Of a stretch of DNA of 64,000 nucleotides, positions 9,765 through 21,426 are shown one piece after another. The DNA is taken from positions 1,056,001-1,120,000 of the forward strand of contig NZ_AP021903.1 of NCBI RefSeq assembly GCF_018326005.1, read 5' to 3'. The stretch comes from Pseudomonas sp. Seg1. Lineage in GTDB: Bacteria > Pseudomonadota > Gammaproteobacteria > Pseudomonadales > Pseudomonadaceae. The notes beneath the pieces were generated by a model. The model made no database searches. It saw only the letters and a list, made by a program, of their open reading frames with translations, and was not told the origin of the DNA. Each line of letters starts with the position of its first letter. Position 1 is the stretch's first letter. Position numbers and translations under genes: made by a program.

Positions 9765-10490
9765 TTACAGGCGGAATTCGTGGCCCAGATACACTTCCTT
9801 GACCAGATCGTTGGCCAGGATGGTCGCGGAGTCACCCTCGGCGATCAGTTGACCGTCGTTGACGATGTAGGCGGTTTCGCAGATGTCCAGCGTCTCACGC
9901 ACGTTGTGGTCGGTGATCAGTACACCGATGCCCTTGGCCTTGAGATGGTGGATGATCTGCTTGATGTCGCCGACCGAAATCGGGTCGACACCGGCGAACG
10001 GTTCGTCGAGCAGGATGAATTTTGGCGCAGTCGCCAGAGCGCGGGCGATTTCCACCCGGCGGCGTTCACCACCCGACAGGCTCATGCCGAGGTTGTCGCG
10101 GATGTGGCTGATGTGGAATTCCTGCAGCAGGCTTTCCAGCTCTTTGCGACGGCCGGCCTTGTCGAGCTCCTGACGGGTCTCGAGGATGGCCATGATGTTG
10201 TCGGCCACCGACAGTTTGCGGAAGATCGATGCTTCTTGCGGCAGATAGCCGATACCGGCCTTGGCGCGGCCATGCATTGGCTGGTGGCTGACGTCCAGAT
10301 CGTCGATCAGCACACGACCCTGATCGGCCTGTACCAGGCCGACTATCATATAGAAGCAGGTGGTCTTGCCGGCGCCGTTCGGGCCGAGCAGGCCGACGAT
10401 CTGGCCGCTGTCGATCGACAGGCTGACGTCACGCACGACCTGGCGGCTTTTATAGGCCTTGGCCAGGTGCTGAGCTTTCAGAGTTGCCAT
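9765..10490 (-). CDS. lptB: LPS export ABC transporter ATPase LptB
   Basis: This 241-residue cytoplasmic ATPase drives extraction of LPS from the inner membrane with LptF and LptG. Walker A GPNGAGKT is at residues 36-43, the signature [15 protein letters not shown] follows, and Walker B is [11 protein letters not shown]. Its start overlaps the lptA stop by one base. It ends the kdsD-kdsC-lptC-lptA-lptB operon. Confidence 0.97.
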   Translation of the reverse strand: MATLKAQHLAKAYKSRQVVRDVSLSIDSGQIVGLLGPNGAGKTTCFYMIVGLVQADQGRVLIDDLDVSHQPMHGRAKAGIGYLPQEASIFRKLSVADNIMAILETRQELDKAGRRKELESLLQEFHISHIRDNLGMSLSGGERRRVEIARALATAPKFILLDEPFAGVDPISVGDIKQIIHHLKAKGIGVLITDHNVRETLDICETAYIVNDGQLIAEGDSATILANDLVKEVYLGHEFRL

Positions 10491-11035
10491 TACTGGGTTT
10501 TCTCGTCGGTTTTCTTCTTCGGCTGGATCACCATGTCGATGCGCGGACGCGACTCGGTGACCTTGCTGCCGGTAGCGCGACCGGCGCTGGCGAGTTTCTT
10601 CACGGTGTCATAGACGATTTTCTCGCCTTGAGTCGTGTTGTTGTCCTTGTCGACAACCTTGGCCTTGTCGATCAGCACAACGCGGTTTTGCGCGGCGTGG
10701 TACTGAATCGTCACGCCCCAGCCCTGAACAGGCTTGGTGTCGCCAGCGGTCTGCAGTTGTTCGAAGTAGGCGAGGTTGCCCACCGAGGTCACCACGTCGA
10801 TGTCACCGGTCGGCGTGCGAGTGATGGTCACGGTGTTGCCGGTAACCTTCATCGAGCCCTGAGTGATGATGACGTCGCCTTTATAAGTGGCAATGCCATT
10901 CTTGTCGTCCAGTTGGGCGTCGTCGGCCTGGATGCGGATCGGCTGTTGCTGATCGTTCGGCAGAGCCCAGGCGCTCACGCTTCCCAGTGCTGCGCCCAGA
11001 CTGAGCAAAATAGGGAGGGTTTTAACGAGCCTCAT
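10490..11035 (-). CDS. lptA: LPS periplasmic bridge protein LptA
   Basis: This 181-residue protein has a cleavable signal peptide ending near SVSAWA. The OstA-type beta-jellyroll follows ([20 protein letters not shown]), which oligomerises into the LPS-conducting bridge between LptC and LptD. The C-terminus is Lys-rich. It overlaps lptC by 14 bp and lptB by 1 bp. Confidence 0.95.
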   Translation of the reverse strand: MRLVKTLPILLSLGAALGSVSAWALPNDQQQPIRIQADDAQLDDKNGIATYKGDVIITQGSMKVTGNTVTITRTPTGDIDVVTSVGNLAYFEQLQTAGDTKPVQGWGVTIQYHAAQNRVVLIDKAKVVDKDNNTTQGEKIVYDTVKKLASAGRATGSKVTESRPRIDMVIQPKKKTDEKTQ

Positions 11036-11606
11036 ACTGTCCTCTTACGTTCGATAGCAGGTGTATCCTGCTTTCCTTCAGATACGCTTTCATTCCCACG
11101 CCAGTCGATACACCGCCAGCGCCGTCGATTCTAACGGGTTGCTCGGTCTGCGCATATTGTTCCTGCGGGAACACGGTCATGCGCGTGGAGGTAACCAGCA
11201 AATCGCGGTTTTGCTCATCGGTGCGCTTGATGCGTACCGAATCGATCAATTCGACCTGGGTGCCGCCCGAATTCACTTCGCCGCGCTCACTGGTCACATG
11301 CCACGGAAATTCCGTCCCGCGGTACATGTTCAGGTCAGGCTTGGTGACCAGCGTGATGTCGGTCGCCTTGACGTGCTCGGCCTTGTCGGAGGTCATTTCA
11401 TATTGCACTTTGCCGTCCGGCAGGTATTGCAGGGTATGCGTATTGGTTGCATACCAGTCGATAGGGGTTTCGACGGACGTGACCGGAGGCTTGTCGAGGA
11501 AGCGTTCCGGGCTGATGTTCCAGTAGCCTACCGCAGCGAATATCGCCGCGATGCAGCCGAACAGCAGGAAGTTGCGAAATTTTTTGCTAAACATGGTTTG
11601 GCTCAC
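11022..11606 (-). CDS. lptC: LPS transport membrane-anchored protein LptC
   Basis: This protein of about 194 residues has one N-terminal membrane helix (FLLFGCIAAIFAAVGYW) and a periplasmic jellyroll domain that passes LPS from LptBFG to LptA. The start is uncertain: a GTG at 11606 overlaps the kdsC stop (GTGA), while ATG 11594, four codons later, gives MFSKKFRN. Both leave the domain intact. Confidence 0.93.
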   Translation of the reverse strand: MSQTMFSKKFRNFLLFGCIAAIFAAVGYWNISPERFLDKPPVTSVETPIDWYATNTHTLQYLPDGKVQYEMTSDKAEHVKATDITLVTKPDLNMYRGTEFPWHVTSERGEVNSGGTQVELIDSVRIKRTDEQNRDLLVTSTRMTVFPQEQYAQTEQPVRIDGAGGVSTGVGMKAYLKESRIHLLSNVRGQYEAR

Positions 11607-12127
11607 AGGTACGCGGCGTTGGCCGCATCAAGGCGGCCCTGGGCGCGCAGGATCAATTCGCAGAATTCGCGGGCGGCACCTTCGCCGCCACGGGCCCGAG
11701 TCACGCCGTGAGCGTGTTCGCGGACGAAATCGGCAGCGTTGGCAACGGCCATGCCCAGTCCCACGCGGCGAATCACCGGCAGGTCGGGCAGATCGTCACC
11801 GAGGTAGGCGACCTGTTCATAGCTTAGGCCCAGTTGTTCAAGTAGACCGTCCAGAACCACCAATTTGTCTTCGCGCCCCTGAAACAGGTGCGGGATGCCC
11901 AGGTTTTTCGCCCGGCGCTCGACCACGGGGGTTTTGCGTCCGCTGATGATGGCGGTCTGTACGCCGGCGTTCATCAGCATTTTGATGCCTTGGCCGTCGA
12001 GCGTATTGAATGTCTTGAATTCACTGCCGTCTTCAAGGAAATACAGACGTCCGTCAGTGAGGACGCCGTCGACATCGAAAACTGCCAGTTTGATGGCTTT
12101 GCCGCGTTGCAGCAGATCGGTGCTCAT
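11603..12127 (-). CDS. kdsC: 3-deoxy-D-manno-octulosonate 8-phosphate phosphatase KdsC
   Basis: This 174-residue HAD-family phosphatase removes phosphate from Kdo-8-phosphate in LPS inner-core synthesis. The HAD nucleophile motif DVDGVLTDG is at residues 18-26, and the later metal-binding motif is GDDLPDLPV. It abuts kdsD (stop at 12128) and overlaps lptC, coupling Kdo supply to LPS export. Confidence 0.96.
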   Translation of the reverse strand: MSTDLLQRGKAIKLAVFDVDGVLTDGRLYFLEDGSEFKTFNTLDGQGIKMLMNAGVQTAIISGRKTPVVERRAKNLGIPHLFQGREDKLVVLDGLLEQLGLSYEQVAYLGDDLPDLPVIRRVGLGMAVANAADFVREHAHGVTRARGGEGAAREFCELILRAQGRLDAANAAYL

Positions 12128-13102
12128 TTACATCACTCCTGCGCGCAGCAGATCGGAGAGGTTGAACGCGCCGACCGGGCGATCTTCCTCATCGACAACG
12201 ACCAGTGCGTTGATTCGGTGGTCTTCCATGATTTTCAGGGCTTCGGCGGCGAGCATCTCCGGCCGGGCGGTCTTGCCGTGGGCGGTCATGACCTGGTCGA
12301 TGGTGGCGCTGCGAATGTCGATGCTGCGATCCAGGGTGCGGCGCAAATCGCCGTCGGTGAAGATCCCGGCCAGTTTGCCGTCGGCTTCAAGGATTACGGT
12401 CATGCCCAGACCCTTGCGGGTCATTTCCATCAGCGCGTCCTTGAGCAGCGTGCCGCGCTGCACTTGCGGCAATTCCTGCCCGGCGTGCATGACGTTTTCC
12501 ACCTTCAGCAGCAGACGACGGCCGAGGGCGCCACCCGGGTGGGAGAAGGCGAAGTCTTCGGCGGTGAAACCGCGCGCTTCCAGCAATGCCACAGCCAGGG
12601 CATCGCCCATGACCAGTGCGGCAGTGGTGGAGGAGGTCGGGGCCAGGTTCAGCGGGCAGGCTTCATGCTCGACGTGTACGTTGAGGTTGACTTCGGCGGC
12701 CTTGGCCAGCGGCGAGGCCGGGTTGCCGGTCACGCTGATCAACTGGATGCCCAGTCGCTTGATCAGCGGCAGCAGGGTGACGATTTCGTTGGTCGAGCCG
12801 GAATTCGACAGCGCGAGGATCACGTCATCGCGAGTGATCATGCCCATGTCGCCATGACTGGCTTCGGCCGGGTGTACGAAAAATGCCGGGGTGCCGGTGC
12901 TGGCCAGCGTCGCGGCAATCTTGTTACCGACGTGCCCGGATTTGCCCATGCCGACCACCACAACACGGCCCTTGCTGGCCAGAATCATCTCGCAAGCGCG
13001 TACGAAATCGGCGTCGATATGGGGCAACAAGCCTTGTACGGCTTCCACTTCGAGGCGGATGGTGCGTTGTGCCGATTGGATCAGGTCGCTGGATTGGCTC
13101 AT
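12128..13102 (-). CDS. kdsD: Arabinose-5-phosphate isomerase KdsD
   Basis: This 324-residue enzyme converts ribulose-5-phosphate to arabinose-5-phosphate, the first step to Kdo. It has an N-terminal SIS domain (VVGMGKSGHVGNKIA, SNSGSTNEIV) and two C-terminal CBS domains. ATG 13102 gives MSQSSDLIQSAQRTIRLEV; the frame extends upstream to 13201 without a better start. It is the first gene of the kdsDC-lptCAB operon and diverges from mlaF. Confidence 0.95.
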   Translation of the reverse strand: MSQSSDLIQSAQRTIRLEVEAVQGLLPHIDADFVRACEMILASKGRVVVVGMGKSGHVGNKIAATLASTGTPAFFVHPAEASHGDMGMITRDDVILALSNSGSTNEIVTLLPLIKRLGIQLISVTGNPASPLAKAAEVNLNVHVEHEACPLNLAPTSSTTAALVMGDALAVALLEARGFTAEDFAFSHPGGALGRRLLLKVENVMHAGQELPQVQRGTLLKDALMEMTRKGLGMTVILEADGKLAGIFTDGDLRRTLDRSIDIRSATIDQVMTAHGKTARPEMLAAEALKIMEDHRINALVVVDEEDRPVGAFNLSDLLRAGVM

Positions 13103-13377
13103 GTCAGAAATCGTATAGCCCGATGAAAAGGCGGCGATTATAGCGGTTATGTTGGAAAGCCTCACGCAAGTTCGTCGTGCTTTGTCATTACTCGTTACCA
13201 AAACCCGGGGAAACAGCCGCCAGACCTGTCATATCGCCGAACACGGGCCGGTACAAGCCTTGGGCGCTTGGCCTTTGCAGTGATATAGTTCGCCGCCAGT
13301 TCGGCCTGCCCGGGATGTACGTGCTTTTTAAGTAAAGCCAGGCGTCCGAGTGAGAGGTTGCATCGCAAGGAGTTTAG

Positions 13378-14187
13378 ATGAGTGCCGATAACGCCTACGC
13401 GGTCGAGCTGAAGGGAGTCTCCTTCAAGCGCGGTGCGCGCAGCATTTTCAATAACGTCGATATTCGCATCCCGCGCGGCAAGGTCACCGGCATCATGGGG
13501 CCTTCCGGGTGTGGCAAGACCACGCTGTTACGGTTGATGGGCGCACAGTTGCGTCCGTCCAGTGGCGAAGTCTGGGTCAACGGTCAGAATCTGCCTGCGC
13601 TGTCGCGCAGCGATCTGTTCGATGCGCGCAAGCACATGGGTGTGCTGTTTCAGAGCGGCGCACTGTTCACCGATCTCGATGTGTTCGAGAACGTCGCTTT
13701 TCCCCTGCGCGTTCATACCCAATTGCCCGAAGAAATGATCCGCGACATCGTTCTGCTGAAATTGCAGGCGGTCGGTCTGCGCGGCGCTATCGAGCTGATG
13801 CCCGATGAACTGTCCGGCGGCATGAAACGCCGCGTGGCGCTGGCACGGGCGATTGCGCTCGATCCGCAGATTCTCATGTACGACGAACCGTTCGTCGGTC
13901 AGGATCCGATTGCCATGGGCGTGCTGGTGCGACTGATCCGTCTGCTTAACGATGCGTTGGGGATCACCAGCATCGTGGTGTCCCACGATCTGGCCGAAAC
14001 CGCGAGCATCGCCGACTACATCTATGTAGTGGGTGATGGTCAGGTGCTGGGGCAGGGCACGCCGGATGAATTGATGAACTCGGATGAACCGCGTATTCGT
14101 CAGTTCATGACCGGCAATCCCGATGGCCCGGTGCCGTACCATTTTCCAGCGACGGATTACCGCGCAGATCTTCTGGGGAAGCGCTGA
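13378..14187 (+). CDS. mlaF: Phospholipid transport ABC ATPase MlaF
   Basis: This 269-residue ATPase powers the Mla system, which keeps phospholipids out of the outer leaflet of the outer membrane. Walker A GPSGCGKT is at residues 41-48 and the signature is [20 protein letters not shown] lies 6 bp before the start. It overlaps mlaE by 1 bp and heads the mlaFEDCB operon. Confidence 0.96.
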   Translation: MSADNAYAVELKGVSFKRGARSIFNNVDIRIPRGKVTGIMGPSGCGKTTLLRLMGAQLRPSSGEVWVNGQNLPALSRSDLFDARKHMGVLFQSGALFTDLDVFENVAFPLRVHTQLPEEMIRDIVLLKLQAVGLRGAIELMPDELSGGMKRRVALARAIALDPQILMYDEPFVGQDPIAMGVLVRLIRLLNDALGITSIVVSHDLAETASIADYIYVVGDGQVLGQGTPDELMNSDEPRIRQFMTGNPDGPVPYHFPATDYRADLLGKR

Positions 14188-14984
14188 TGCGCAGAATTTC
14201 ATTAATAGAACGCGTGCGCCGTTTCGGCGAAGCGGCGATCGACGCCATTGCGGTGTTCGGTCGAGCAACGCTATTCCTGTTTCACGCCTTGTTGGGGCGT
14301 GGCGGGATCAGCGGCGGTTTCGGTTTGCTGGTCAAACAACTGCATTCGGTCGGCGTGATGTCGCTGGTGATCATCGTGGTCTCCGGTATTTTCATCGGCA
14401 TGGTGCTGGCGCTGCAGGGCTTCAGCATTCTGTCGAGCTATGGTTCGGAGCAGGCAGTGGGGCAGATGGTTGCACTGACGCTGTTGCGTGAACTCGGCCC
14501 GGTGGTGACCGCACTGCTGTTCGCCGGGCGCGCCGGATCGGCACTGACCGCAGAAATCGGCAACATGAAGTCCACCGAACAGCTTTCCAGCCTGGAAATG
14601 ATCGGTGTCGACCCGCTCAAATACATTATTGCCCCGCGTCTGTGGGCCGGTTTCATTTCCCTGCCGGTGCTGGCGATGATTTTCAGCGTGGTGGGTATCT
14701 GGGGCGGCTCGTGGGTGGCTGTCGACTGGCTGGGCGTGTATGAAGGCTCGTACTGGGCGAACATGCAAAACAGCGTGAACTTCACCAGTGACGTGCTCAA
14801 CGGCGTCATCAAAAGTATCGTGTTTGCCTTCGTAGTGACCTGGATCGCCGTATTTCAAGGCTATGACTGTGAGCCCACTTCCGAGGGCATCAGTCGCGCC
14901 ACCACCAAGACCGTAGTGTTTGCCTCGCTGGCAGTGCTGGGCCTGGACTTTATTCTGACCGCTTTGATGTTTGGAGATTTCTGA
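14187..14984 (+). CDS. mlaE: Phospholipid transport permease MlaE
   Basis: This 265-residue inner-membrane permease has about five hydrophobic segments and the MlaE-family block [21 protein letters not shown]. It forms the membrane core of MlaFEDB. The start ATG overlaps the mlaF stop and its stop overlaps mlaD. Confidence 0.95.
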   Translation: MRRISLIERVRRFGEAAIDAIAVFGRATLFLFHALLGRGGISGGFGLLVKQLHSVGVMSLVIIVVSGIFIGMVLALQGFSILSSYGSEQAVGQMVALTLLRELGPVVTALLFAGRAGSALTAEIGNMKSTEQLSSLEMIGVDPLKYIIAPRLWAGFISLPVLAMIFSVVGIWGGSWVAVDWLGVYEGSYWANMQNSVNFTSDVLNGVIKSIVFAFVVTWIAVFQGYDCEPTSEGISRATTKTVVFASLAVLGLDFILTALMFGDF

Positions 14985-15451
14985 TGCAAAACCGCACCCT
15001 GGAAATCGGTGTCGGCCTGTTCCTGCTGGCAGGGATCCTGGCTTTGTTGCTGCTTGCTTTGCGGGTCAGTGGCCTGTCTCCGACTTCGACCACCGACACC
15101 TATAAACTTTATGCCTACTTCGACAATATCGCCGGTTTGACGGTCAGAGCCAAAGTGACCATGGCCGGTGTGACCATCGGCAAGGTCACCGCAATCGATC
15201 TGGATCGCGACAGCTTCACCGGTCGGGTGACCTTGCAAGTGGACAAGAAGGTCGACAATCTGCCGACCGACTCCACAGCATCTATCCTGACTGCGGGTCT
15301 GCTGGGCGAGAAATACATCGGTATCAGCGTGGGAGGGGAGGACACCCGTCTGAAGGATGGTGGAACCATCCACGACACGCAGTCGTCTCTGGTACTGGAA
15401 GACCTGATCGGTAAATTCCTGCTCAATACCGTTAGCAAAGACGCCAAATGA
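14984..15451 (+). CDS. mlaD: MCE-domain phospholipid-binding protein MlaD
   Basis: This 155-residue protein has one N-terminal membrane anchor (VGLFLLAGILALLLLALRV) and a periplasmic MCE domain (FDNIAGLTVRAKVTMAGVTI) that forms a hexameric ring on MlaE. The LLGEKYIGI segment is typical. Length is normal for the family. Confidence 0.95.
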   Translation: MQNRTLEIGVGLFLLAGILALLLLALRVSGLSPTSTTDTYKLYAYFDNIAGLTVRAKVTMAGVTIGKVTAIDLDRDSFTGRVTLQVDKKVDNLPTDSTASILTAGLLGEKYIGISVGGEDTRLKDGGTIHDTQSSLVLEDLIGKFLLNTVSKDAK

Positions 15452-15462
15452 GGAGCTTTTGA

Positions 15463-16116
15463 ATGATCTCTACCTTGCGACGTGGCCTGTTGGTGTTACT
15501 CGCGACACTGCCACTGATGGGTACCGCTGTGGCGGCACAGTCGGCGCACGATCTGGTTCAGGACACCACGAACCGGATGCTTTCCGATCTGCAGGCCAAT
15601 AAAGAGAAGTACAAGCAGGATCCGCAGGATTTCTATACGGCGTTGAACACCATCGTCGGCCCGGTGGTGGATGCCGAAGGTATTTCCAAAAGCATCATGA
15701 CGGTCAAGTATTCGCGCAAGGCTACGCCGGCGCAGATGCGGACCTTCGAGGAAAACTTCAAGAAAGGCCTGTTTCAGTTCTACGGCAACGCCTTGCTCGA
15801 ATACAACAACCAGGGCATTACCGTCGATCCTGCCAAGGATGAGTCGGGTGACCGCACCAGCGTTGGCATGACCGTCAAGGGCAGCAACGGCGCGATCTAT
15901 CCTGTGCAATACACGCTGGAGAAGATCAACGGCGAGTGGAAACTGCGCAACGTGATCATCAACGGCATCAACATCGGCAAGCTGTTCCGTGATCAGTTCG
16001 CCGACGCGATGCAGCGCAACGGCAATGATCTGGACAAGACCATCAACAACTGGGCAGGTGAAGTGGCCAAGGCCAAGCAAACCACCGAGCAAGCTGCCGA
16101 GAAGCCAGCGCAATGA
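15463..16116 (+). CDS. mlaC: Periplasmic phospholipid shuttle MlaC
   Basis: This 217-residue protein has a signal peptide ending near GTAVAA. It matches MlaC (Tol_Tol_Ttg2), which carries phospholipid between MlaD and the outer-membrane MlaA complex. The domain runs from about residue 30 to 190, and the tail is Lys/Glu/Ala-rich. It overlaps mlaB by 4 bp. MlaA is not in the window. Confidence 0.95.
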   Translation: MISTLRRGLLVLLATLPLMGTAVAAQSAHDLVQDTTNRMLSDLQANKEKYKQDPQDFYTALNTIVGPVVDAEGISKSIMTVKYSRKATPAQMRTFEENFKKGLFQFYGNALLEYNNQGITVDPAKDESGDRTSVGMTVKGSNGAIYPVQYTLEKINGEWKLRNVIINGINIGKLFRDQFADAMQRNGNDLDKTINNWAGEVAKAKQTTEQAAEKPAQ

Positions 16117-16418
16117 ATGAGGCGGCAGTTCGTATGAGTGATGTCGACGAGCTATTGCTCAGCGGAGTGCTGGACTACCGCACCGGCCCTGACCTGCGCA
16201 AGGAAGGTCAGGCGCTGATCAAGTCGAGCAAGGCTGCTTCGCTGGTCATTGATTGCTCGGCAGTGAAGAAGTCCAGCAGCGTCGGTTTGTCGTTGCTGCT
16301 GTGCTTCATCCGTGATGCACAAGCCGCCGGCAAAGCGGTCAGCATCCGGGCGATGCCCGAAGACATGCGCGAAATCGCTCAGGTCAGCGAACTGACCGAG
16401 CTGTTGGCGCAACCCTGA
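16113..16418 (+). CDS. mlaB: STAS-domain protein MlaB
   Basis: This 101-residue STAS domain has the core VIDCSAVKKSSSVGLSLLL, typical of MlaB, the cytoplasmic partner that stabilises MlaF. The ATG at 16113 overlaps the mlaC TGA; a second in-frame ATG is 7 codons on. It ends the operon and is followed by a terminator-like hairpin. Confidence 0.92.
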   Translation: MNEAAVRMSDVDELLLSGVLDYRTGPDLRKEGQALIKSSKAASLVIDCSAVKKSSSVGLSLLLCFIRDAQAAGKAVSIRAMPEDMREIAQVSELTELLAQP

Positions 16419-16430
16419 ACCCGCATCGAT

Positions 16431-16489
16431 AAAGAAGCCCCCCGTCAGAGTCCTGCCAATGCGGGGTTCGCAGGCGCGGGGCTTTTTTG
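16431..16489 (+). terminator. Terminator after mlaB
   Basis: AAGCCCC at the left pairs with GGGGCTTTTTT at the right, around an inner GC-rich stem (CCTGC/GCAGG). The T run completes a rho-independent terminator just before ibaG. Confidence 0.75.
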
Positions 16490-16534
16490 TATGATGTCCG
16501 ACCCGTGCGCACAGGGCGCCGATTGAGGTTGAGC

Positions 16535-18062
<1,528 letters not shown>

Positions 18063-18108
18063 TCGCTGCATCGGGACACAGGGACGTGTCCACTGAATTC
18101 GTTTCGAA

Positions 18109-18136
18109 TCGAGGTTTTCATCCGTGAAAACCTCGA
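18109..18136. repeat. Perfect inverted repeat between murA and hisG
   Basis: TCGAGGTTTTCA and TGAAAACCTCGA flank a 4-base loop, 60 bp before hisG. No T run follows. It could be a weak terminator or leader hairpin of hisG. Confidence 0.6.
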
Positions 18137-18196
18137 TGTGTGTCCGGCGCCGATTGCGACCGGACATGAGTACCTTGATAAGGACTGACGTTTCCC

Positions 18197-18832
18197 ATGT
18201 TGACCATCGCACTGTCCAAGGGCCGTATCCTTGACGACACGCTGCCGCTTCTCGCTGAAGCGGGCATCGTGCCGACCGAGAATCCGGACAAGAGCCGCAA
18301 GCTGATCATCCCCACGACGCAGGACGACGTACGCCTGCTGATCGTGCGCGCCACCGACGTGCCGACCTATGTCGAGCATGGCGCGGCCGACCTCGGCGTT
18401 GCCGGTAAAGATGTGCTGATGGAATACACCGGCCAGGGCCTGTACGAGCCACTGGATCTGCAGATCGCTCAGTGCAAACTGATGACCGCCGGCAAGATCG
18501 GCGCCGCCGAGCCCAAGGGCCGTCTGCGCGTGGCGACCAAGTTCGTCAACGTTGCCAAGCGTTACTACGCCGAACAGGGCCGTCAGGTCGACATCATCAA
18601 GCTCTATGGCTCGATGGAGCTGGCGCCGCTGATCGGTCTGGCGGACAAGATCATCGACGTGGTCGACACCGGCAACACCCTGCGCGCCAACGGCCTGGAA
18701 CCTCAGGAACTGATCGCTACGATCAGCTCGCGCCTGGTGGTCAACAAGGCTTCGATGAAAATGCAACACGCCCGAATCCAGGCGTTGATCGATACCCTGC
18801 GCAACGCAGTGGAATCGCGACACCGCGGCTGA
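18197..18832 (+). CDS. hisG: ATP phosphoribosyltransferase HisG, short form
   Basis: This 211-residue enzyme makes phosphoribosyl-ATP, the first step of histidine synthesis. At this length it is the short catalytic form that lacks the C-terminal regulatory domain and works with HisZ, encoded elsewhere. Typical segments are [15 protein letters not shown] and [14 protein letters not shown] terminator-like hairpin separates it from hisD. Confidence 0.97.
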   Translation: MLTIALSKGRILDDTLPLLAEAGIVPTENPDKSRKLIIPTTQDDVRLLIVRATDVPTYVEHGAADLGVAGKDVLMEYTGQGLYEPLDLQIAQCKLMTAGKIGAAEPKGRLRVATKFVNVAKRYYAEQGRQVDIIKLYGSMELAPLIGLADKIIDVVDTGNTLRANGLEPQELIATISSRLVVNKASMKMQHARIQALIDTLRNAVESRHRG

Positions 18833-18884
18833 TCTACCTGCGCGACCCCAGGTCGCGCCGTCTATCCGCCTCATAGCCAGAATT

Positions 18885-18934
18885 CTCAGGTGCCCAAGCG
18901 GATCGAATGATAGTTTCGGGCGCCTGAGTTTTTT
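18885..18934 (+). terminator. Hairpin with T run between hisG and hisD
   Basis: CTCAGGTGCCC pairs with GGGCGCCTGAG and is followed by TTTTTT. It probably reduces read-through from hisG, so hisD-hisC may have their own promoter. Confidence 0.7.
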
Positions 18935-18957
18935 GCCATTCCTATGAGGCTCTCGCT

Positions 18958-20295
18958 ATGACCGCACCGACTGCAATTCGCCGACTCAACGCTGCTGACC
19001 CGGATTTCGCGCATCATCTGGATCATCTGCTGAGCTGGGAAAGTGTGTCTGACGACTCGGTCAATCAGCGCGTGCTGGACATCATCAAGGCTGTGCGCGA
19101 GCGCGGTGACGCGGCGCTGGTCGAGTTCACTCAGAAGTTCGACGGCCTCGAAGTCGCCTCGATGGCCGACCTGATCCTGCCGCGCGAGCGCCTGGAGCTG
19201 GCCCTGACTCGCATCACCGTGGCGCAGCGCGAAGCGCTGGAAAAAGCCGCCGCCCGTGTGCGCAGCTATCACGAAAAACAGAAACAGGACTCGTGGAGCT
19301 ACACCGAAGCCGACGGCACTGTGCTCGGCCAGAAGGTCACGCCACTGGATCGCGCCGGCCTGTACGTGCCGGGCGGCAAGGCGTCGTACCCGTCGTCGGT
19401 GTTGATGAACGCGATTCCGGCCAAGGTTGCCGGCGTGACCGAAGTGGTCATGGTCGTGCCGACCCCGCGCGGTGAAATCAACGAACTGGTGCTGGCGGCC
19501 GCGTGCATCGCTGGTGTTGACCGGGTGTTCACCATCGGTGGCGCGCAAGCGGTTGCTGCTCTGGCTTATGGCACCGAAAGCGTGCCGCAAGTGGACAAGG
19601 TCGTTGGCCCGGGCAACATTTATGTCGCGACGGCCAAACGTCACGTATTTGGTCAGGTCGGCATCGACATGATCGCCGGCCCTTCGGAAATCCTTGTGGT
19701 CTGCGACGGCCAGACCGACCCGGACTGGATCGCCATGGATCTGTTCTCGCAAGCCGAGCACGACGAAGACGCCCAGGCGATTCTGGTCAGCCCTGACGCC
19801 GAGTTCCTCGACAAGGTCGCCGCCAGCATCGACAAACTGCTGCCGACCATGGACCGCGCGACCATCATCGAAACCTCGATCAATGGTCGCGGCGCGCTGA
19901 TTCACGTGCGCGACATGGCGCAAGCCATCGAAGTCGCCAACCGTATCGCCCCGGAGCACCTGGAGTTGTCGGTCGCCGACCCGCAAGCGTGGTTGCCACA
20001 GATCCGTCACGCCGGCGCGATCTTCATGGGCCGTCACACCTCCGAAGCGCTGGGCGATTACTGCGCAGGCCCGAACCACGTATTGCCGACTTCCGGCACT
20101 GCGCGGTTCTCTTCGCCGCTGGGCGTGTACGACTTCCAGAAACGTTCGTCGATCATCTTCTGCTCCGAAGCAGGTGCTTCCGAGCTGGGTAAAACTGCAT
20201 CGGTACTGGCCCGTGGCGAATCGCTCAGCGCGCACGCCCGCAGCGCCGAATACCGCATAAAAGACGACGACTTTCTTCAAGGGCAGGGGGAATGA
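18958..20295 (+). CDS. hisD: Histidinol dehydrogenase HisD
   Basis: This 445-residue zinc enzyme performs the last two oxidations, from histidinol to histidine, with NAD. Conserved blocks include the [11 protein letters not shown] region, the [13 protein letters not shown] zinc-site segment and [14 protein letters not shown]. It overlaps hisC by 4 bp (ATGA), so the two are translationally coupled. Confidence 0.97.
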   Translation: MTAPTAIRRLNAADPDFAHHLDHLLSWESVSDDSVNQRVLDIIKAVRERGDAALVEFTQKFDGLEVASMADLILPRERLELALTRITVAQREALEKAAARVRSYHEKQKQDSWSYTEADGTVLGQKVTPLDRAGLYVPGGKASYPSSVLMNAIPAKVAGVTEVVMVVPTPRGEINELVLAAACIAGVDRVFTIGGAQAVAALAYGTESVPQVDKVVGPGNIYVATAKRHVFGQVGIDMIAGPSEILVVCDGQTDPDWIAMDLFSQAEHDEDAQAILVSPDAEFLDKVAASIDKLLPTMDRATIIETSINGRGALIHVRDMAQAIEVANRIAPEHLELSVADPQAWLPQIRHAGAIFMGRHTSEALGDYCAGPNHVLPTSGTARFSSPLGVYDFQKRSSIIFCSEAGASELGKTASVLARGESLSAHARSAEYRIKDDDFLQGQGE

Positions 20296-21350
20296 GCATG
20301 AGTAAATTCTGGAGCCCGTTCGTCAAGGATCTGGTGCCTTATGTGCCGGGCGAACAGCCGAAGCTGACCAAGTTGGTCAAGCTCAACACCAACGAAAACC
20401 CGTATGGCCCATCGCCAAAAGCCTTGGCGGCGATGCAGACCGAACTCAATGACAACCTGCGCCTGTACCCGGATCCGAACAGCGATCTGCTGAAAAACGC
20501 CGTCGCCAAGTATTACGGCGTGCAGAGCAATCAGGTATTCCTCGGCAACGGCTCGGACGAAGTGCTTGCGCACATCTTCCACGGTCTGTTGCAGCACGAG
20601 CAGCGGATTCTGTTCCCGGACATCAGCTACAGCTTCTACCCGGTCTATTGCGGGTTGTATGGCATCAAGTTCGACGCCGTGCCGCTGGATGCGCAATTCC
20701 GGATCAACCCGGCGGACTACGCCAAGCCGAACGGCGGGATCATTTTCCCTAACCCGAACGCCCCGACCGGTTGCCTGTTGGCGCTGGACGCGGTCGAGCA
20801 AATCCTCAAGGCCAGCGCGGATTCGGTGGTGGTCGTGGACGAGGCTTACATCGACTTCGGCGGAGAGACGGCGATCAGTCTGGTGGATCGTTATCCAAAC
20901 CTGTTGGTGACGCAGACCCTGTCCAAGTCGCGTTCGCTGGCCGGCCTGCGGGTCGGTCTGGCGGTTGGGCATCCGGATCTGATCGAGGCGCTGGAGCGGA
21001 TCAAGAACAGCTTCAACTCCTATCCACTGGATCGTCTGGCGAATGTCGGCGCGGCGGCGGCATTCGAGGATCGCGAGTACTTCGACAAGACTTGCCGATT
21101 GGTCATCGAGAGTCGCGAGTGGGTGATTGCGCAGTTGCAGGCCAAAGGTTTTGAAGTGCTGCCGTCGGCAGCCAACTTCATCTTTGCCCGTCACCCGCAA
21201 CACGATGCGGCAGGGCTGGCGGCGAAACTGCGCGAGCAGGGCGTGATCGTGCGGCACTTCAAGCAGGAGCGGATTGCACAGTTCCTGCGGATTTCGATTG
21301 GTACGCCGGAGCAGAATCAGGCGCTGATCGATGGGTTGGGTGATTTATAA
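20292..21350 (+). CDS. hisC: Histidinol-phosphate aminotransferase HisC
   Basis: This 352-residue PLP aminotransferase (fold type I) acts in histidine synthesis. The PLP lysine is Lys212 in [25 protein letters not shown] at the N-terminus is characteristic. Two starts are possible, ATG 20292 overlapping hisD or ATG 20298; the GGGGGA upstream does not settle it. This is the copy in the murA-his cluster. Confidence 0.96.
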   Translation: MSMSKFWSPFVKDLVPYVPGEQPKLTKLVKLNTNENPYGPSPKALAAMQTELNDNLRLYPDPNSDLLKNAVAKYYGVQSNQVFLGNGSDEVLAHIFHGLLQHEQRILFPDISYSFYPVYCGLYGIKFDAVPLDAQFRINPADYAKPNGGIIFPNPNAPTGCLLALDAVEQILKASADSVVVVDEAYIDFGGETAISLVDRYPNLLVTQTLSKSRSLAGLRVGLAVGHPDLIEALERIKNSFNSYPLDRLANVGAAAAFEDREYFDKTCRLVIESREWVIAQLQAKGFEVLPSAANFIFARHPQHDAAGLAAKLREQGVIVRHFKQERIAQFLRISIGTPEQNQALIDGLGDL

Positions 21351-21360
21351 CTTTGTAAGT

Positions 21361-21393
21361 TGATCGTTCCCATACTGCGTGTGGGAACGATCA
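21361..21393 (+). terminator. Hairpin after hisC
   Basis: TGATCGTTCCCA and TGGGAACGATCA pair around a short loop 10 bp after the hisC stop. There is no adjacent T run; the same sequence class is common as an intergenic palindrome in pseudomonads. Confidence 0.55.
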
Positions 21394-21426
21394 GTACAGG
21401 TTGGTTTTTACTGCTGTTTGAATGGT

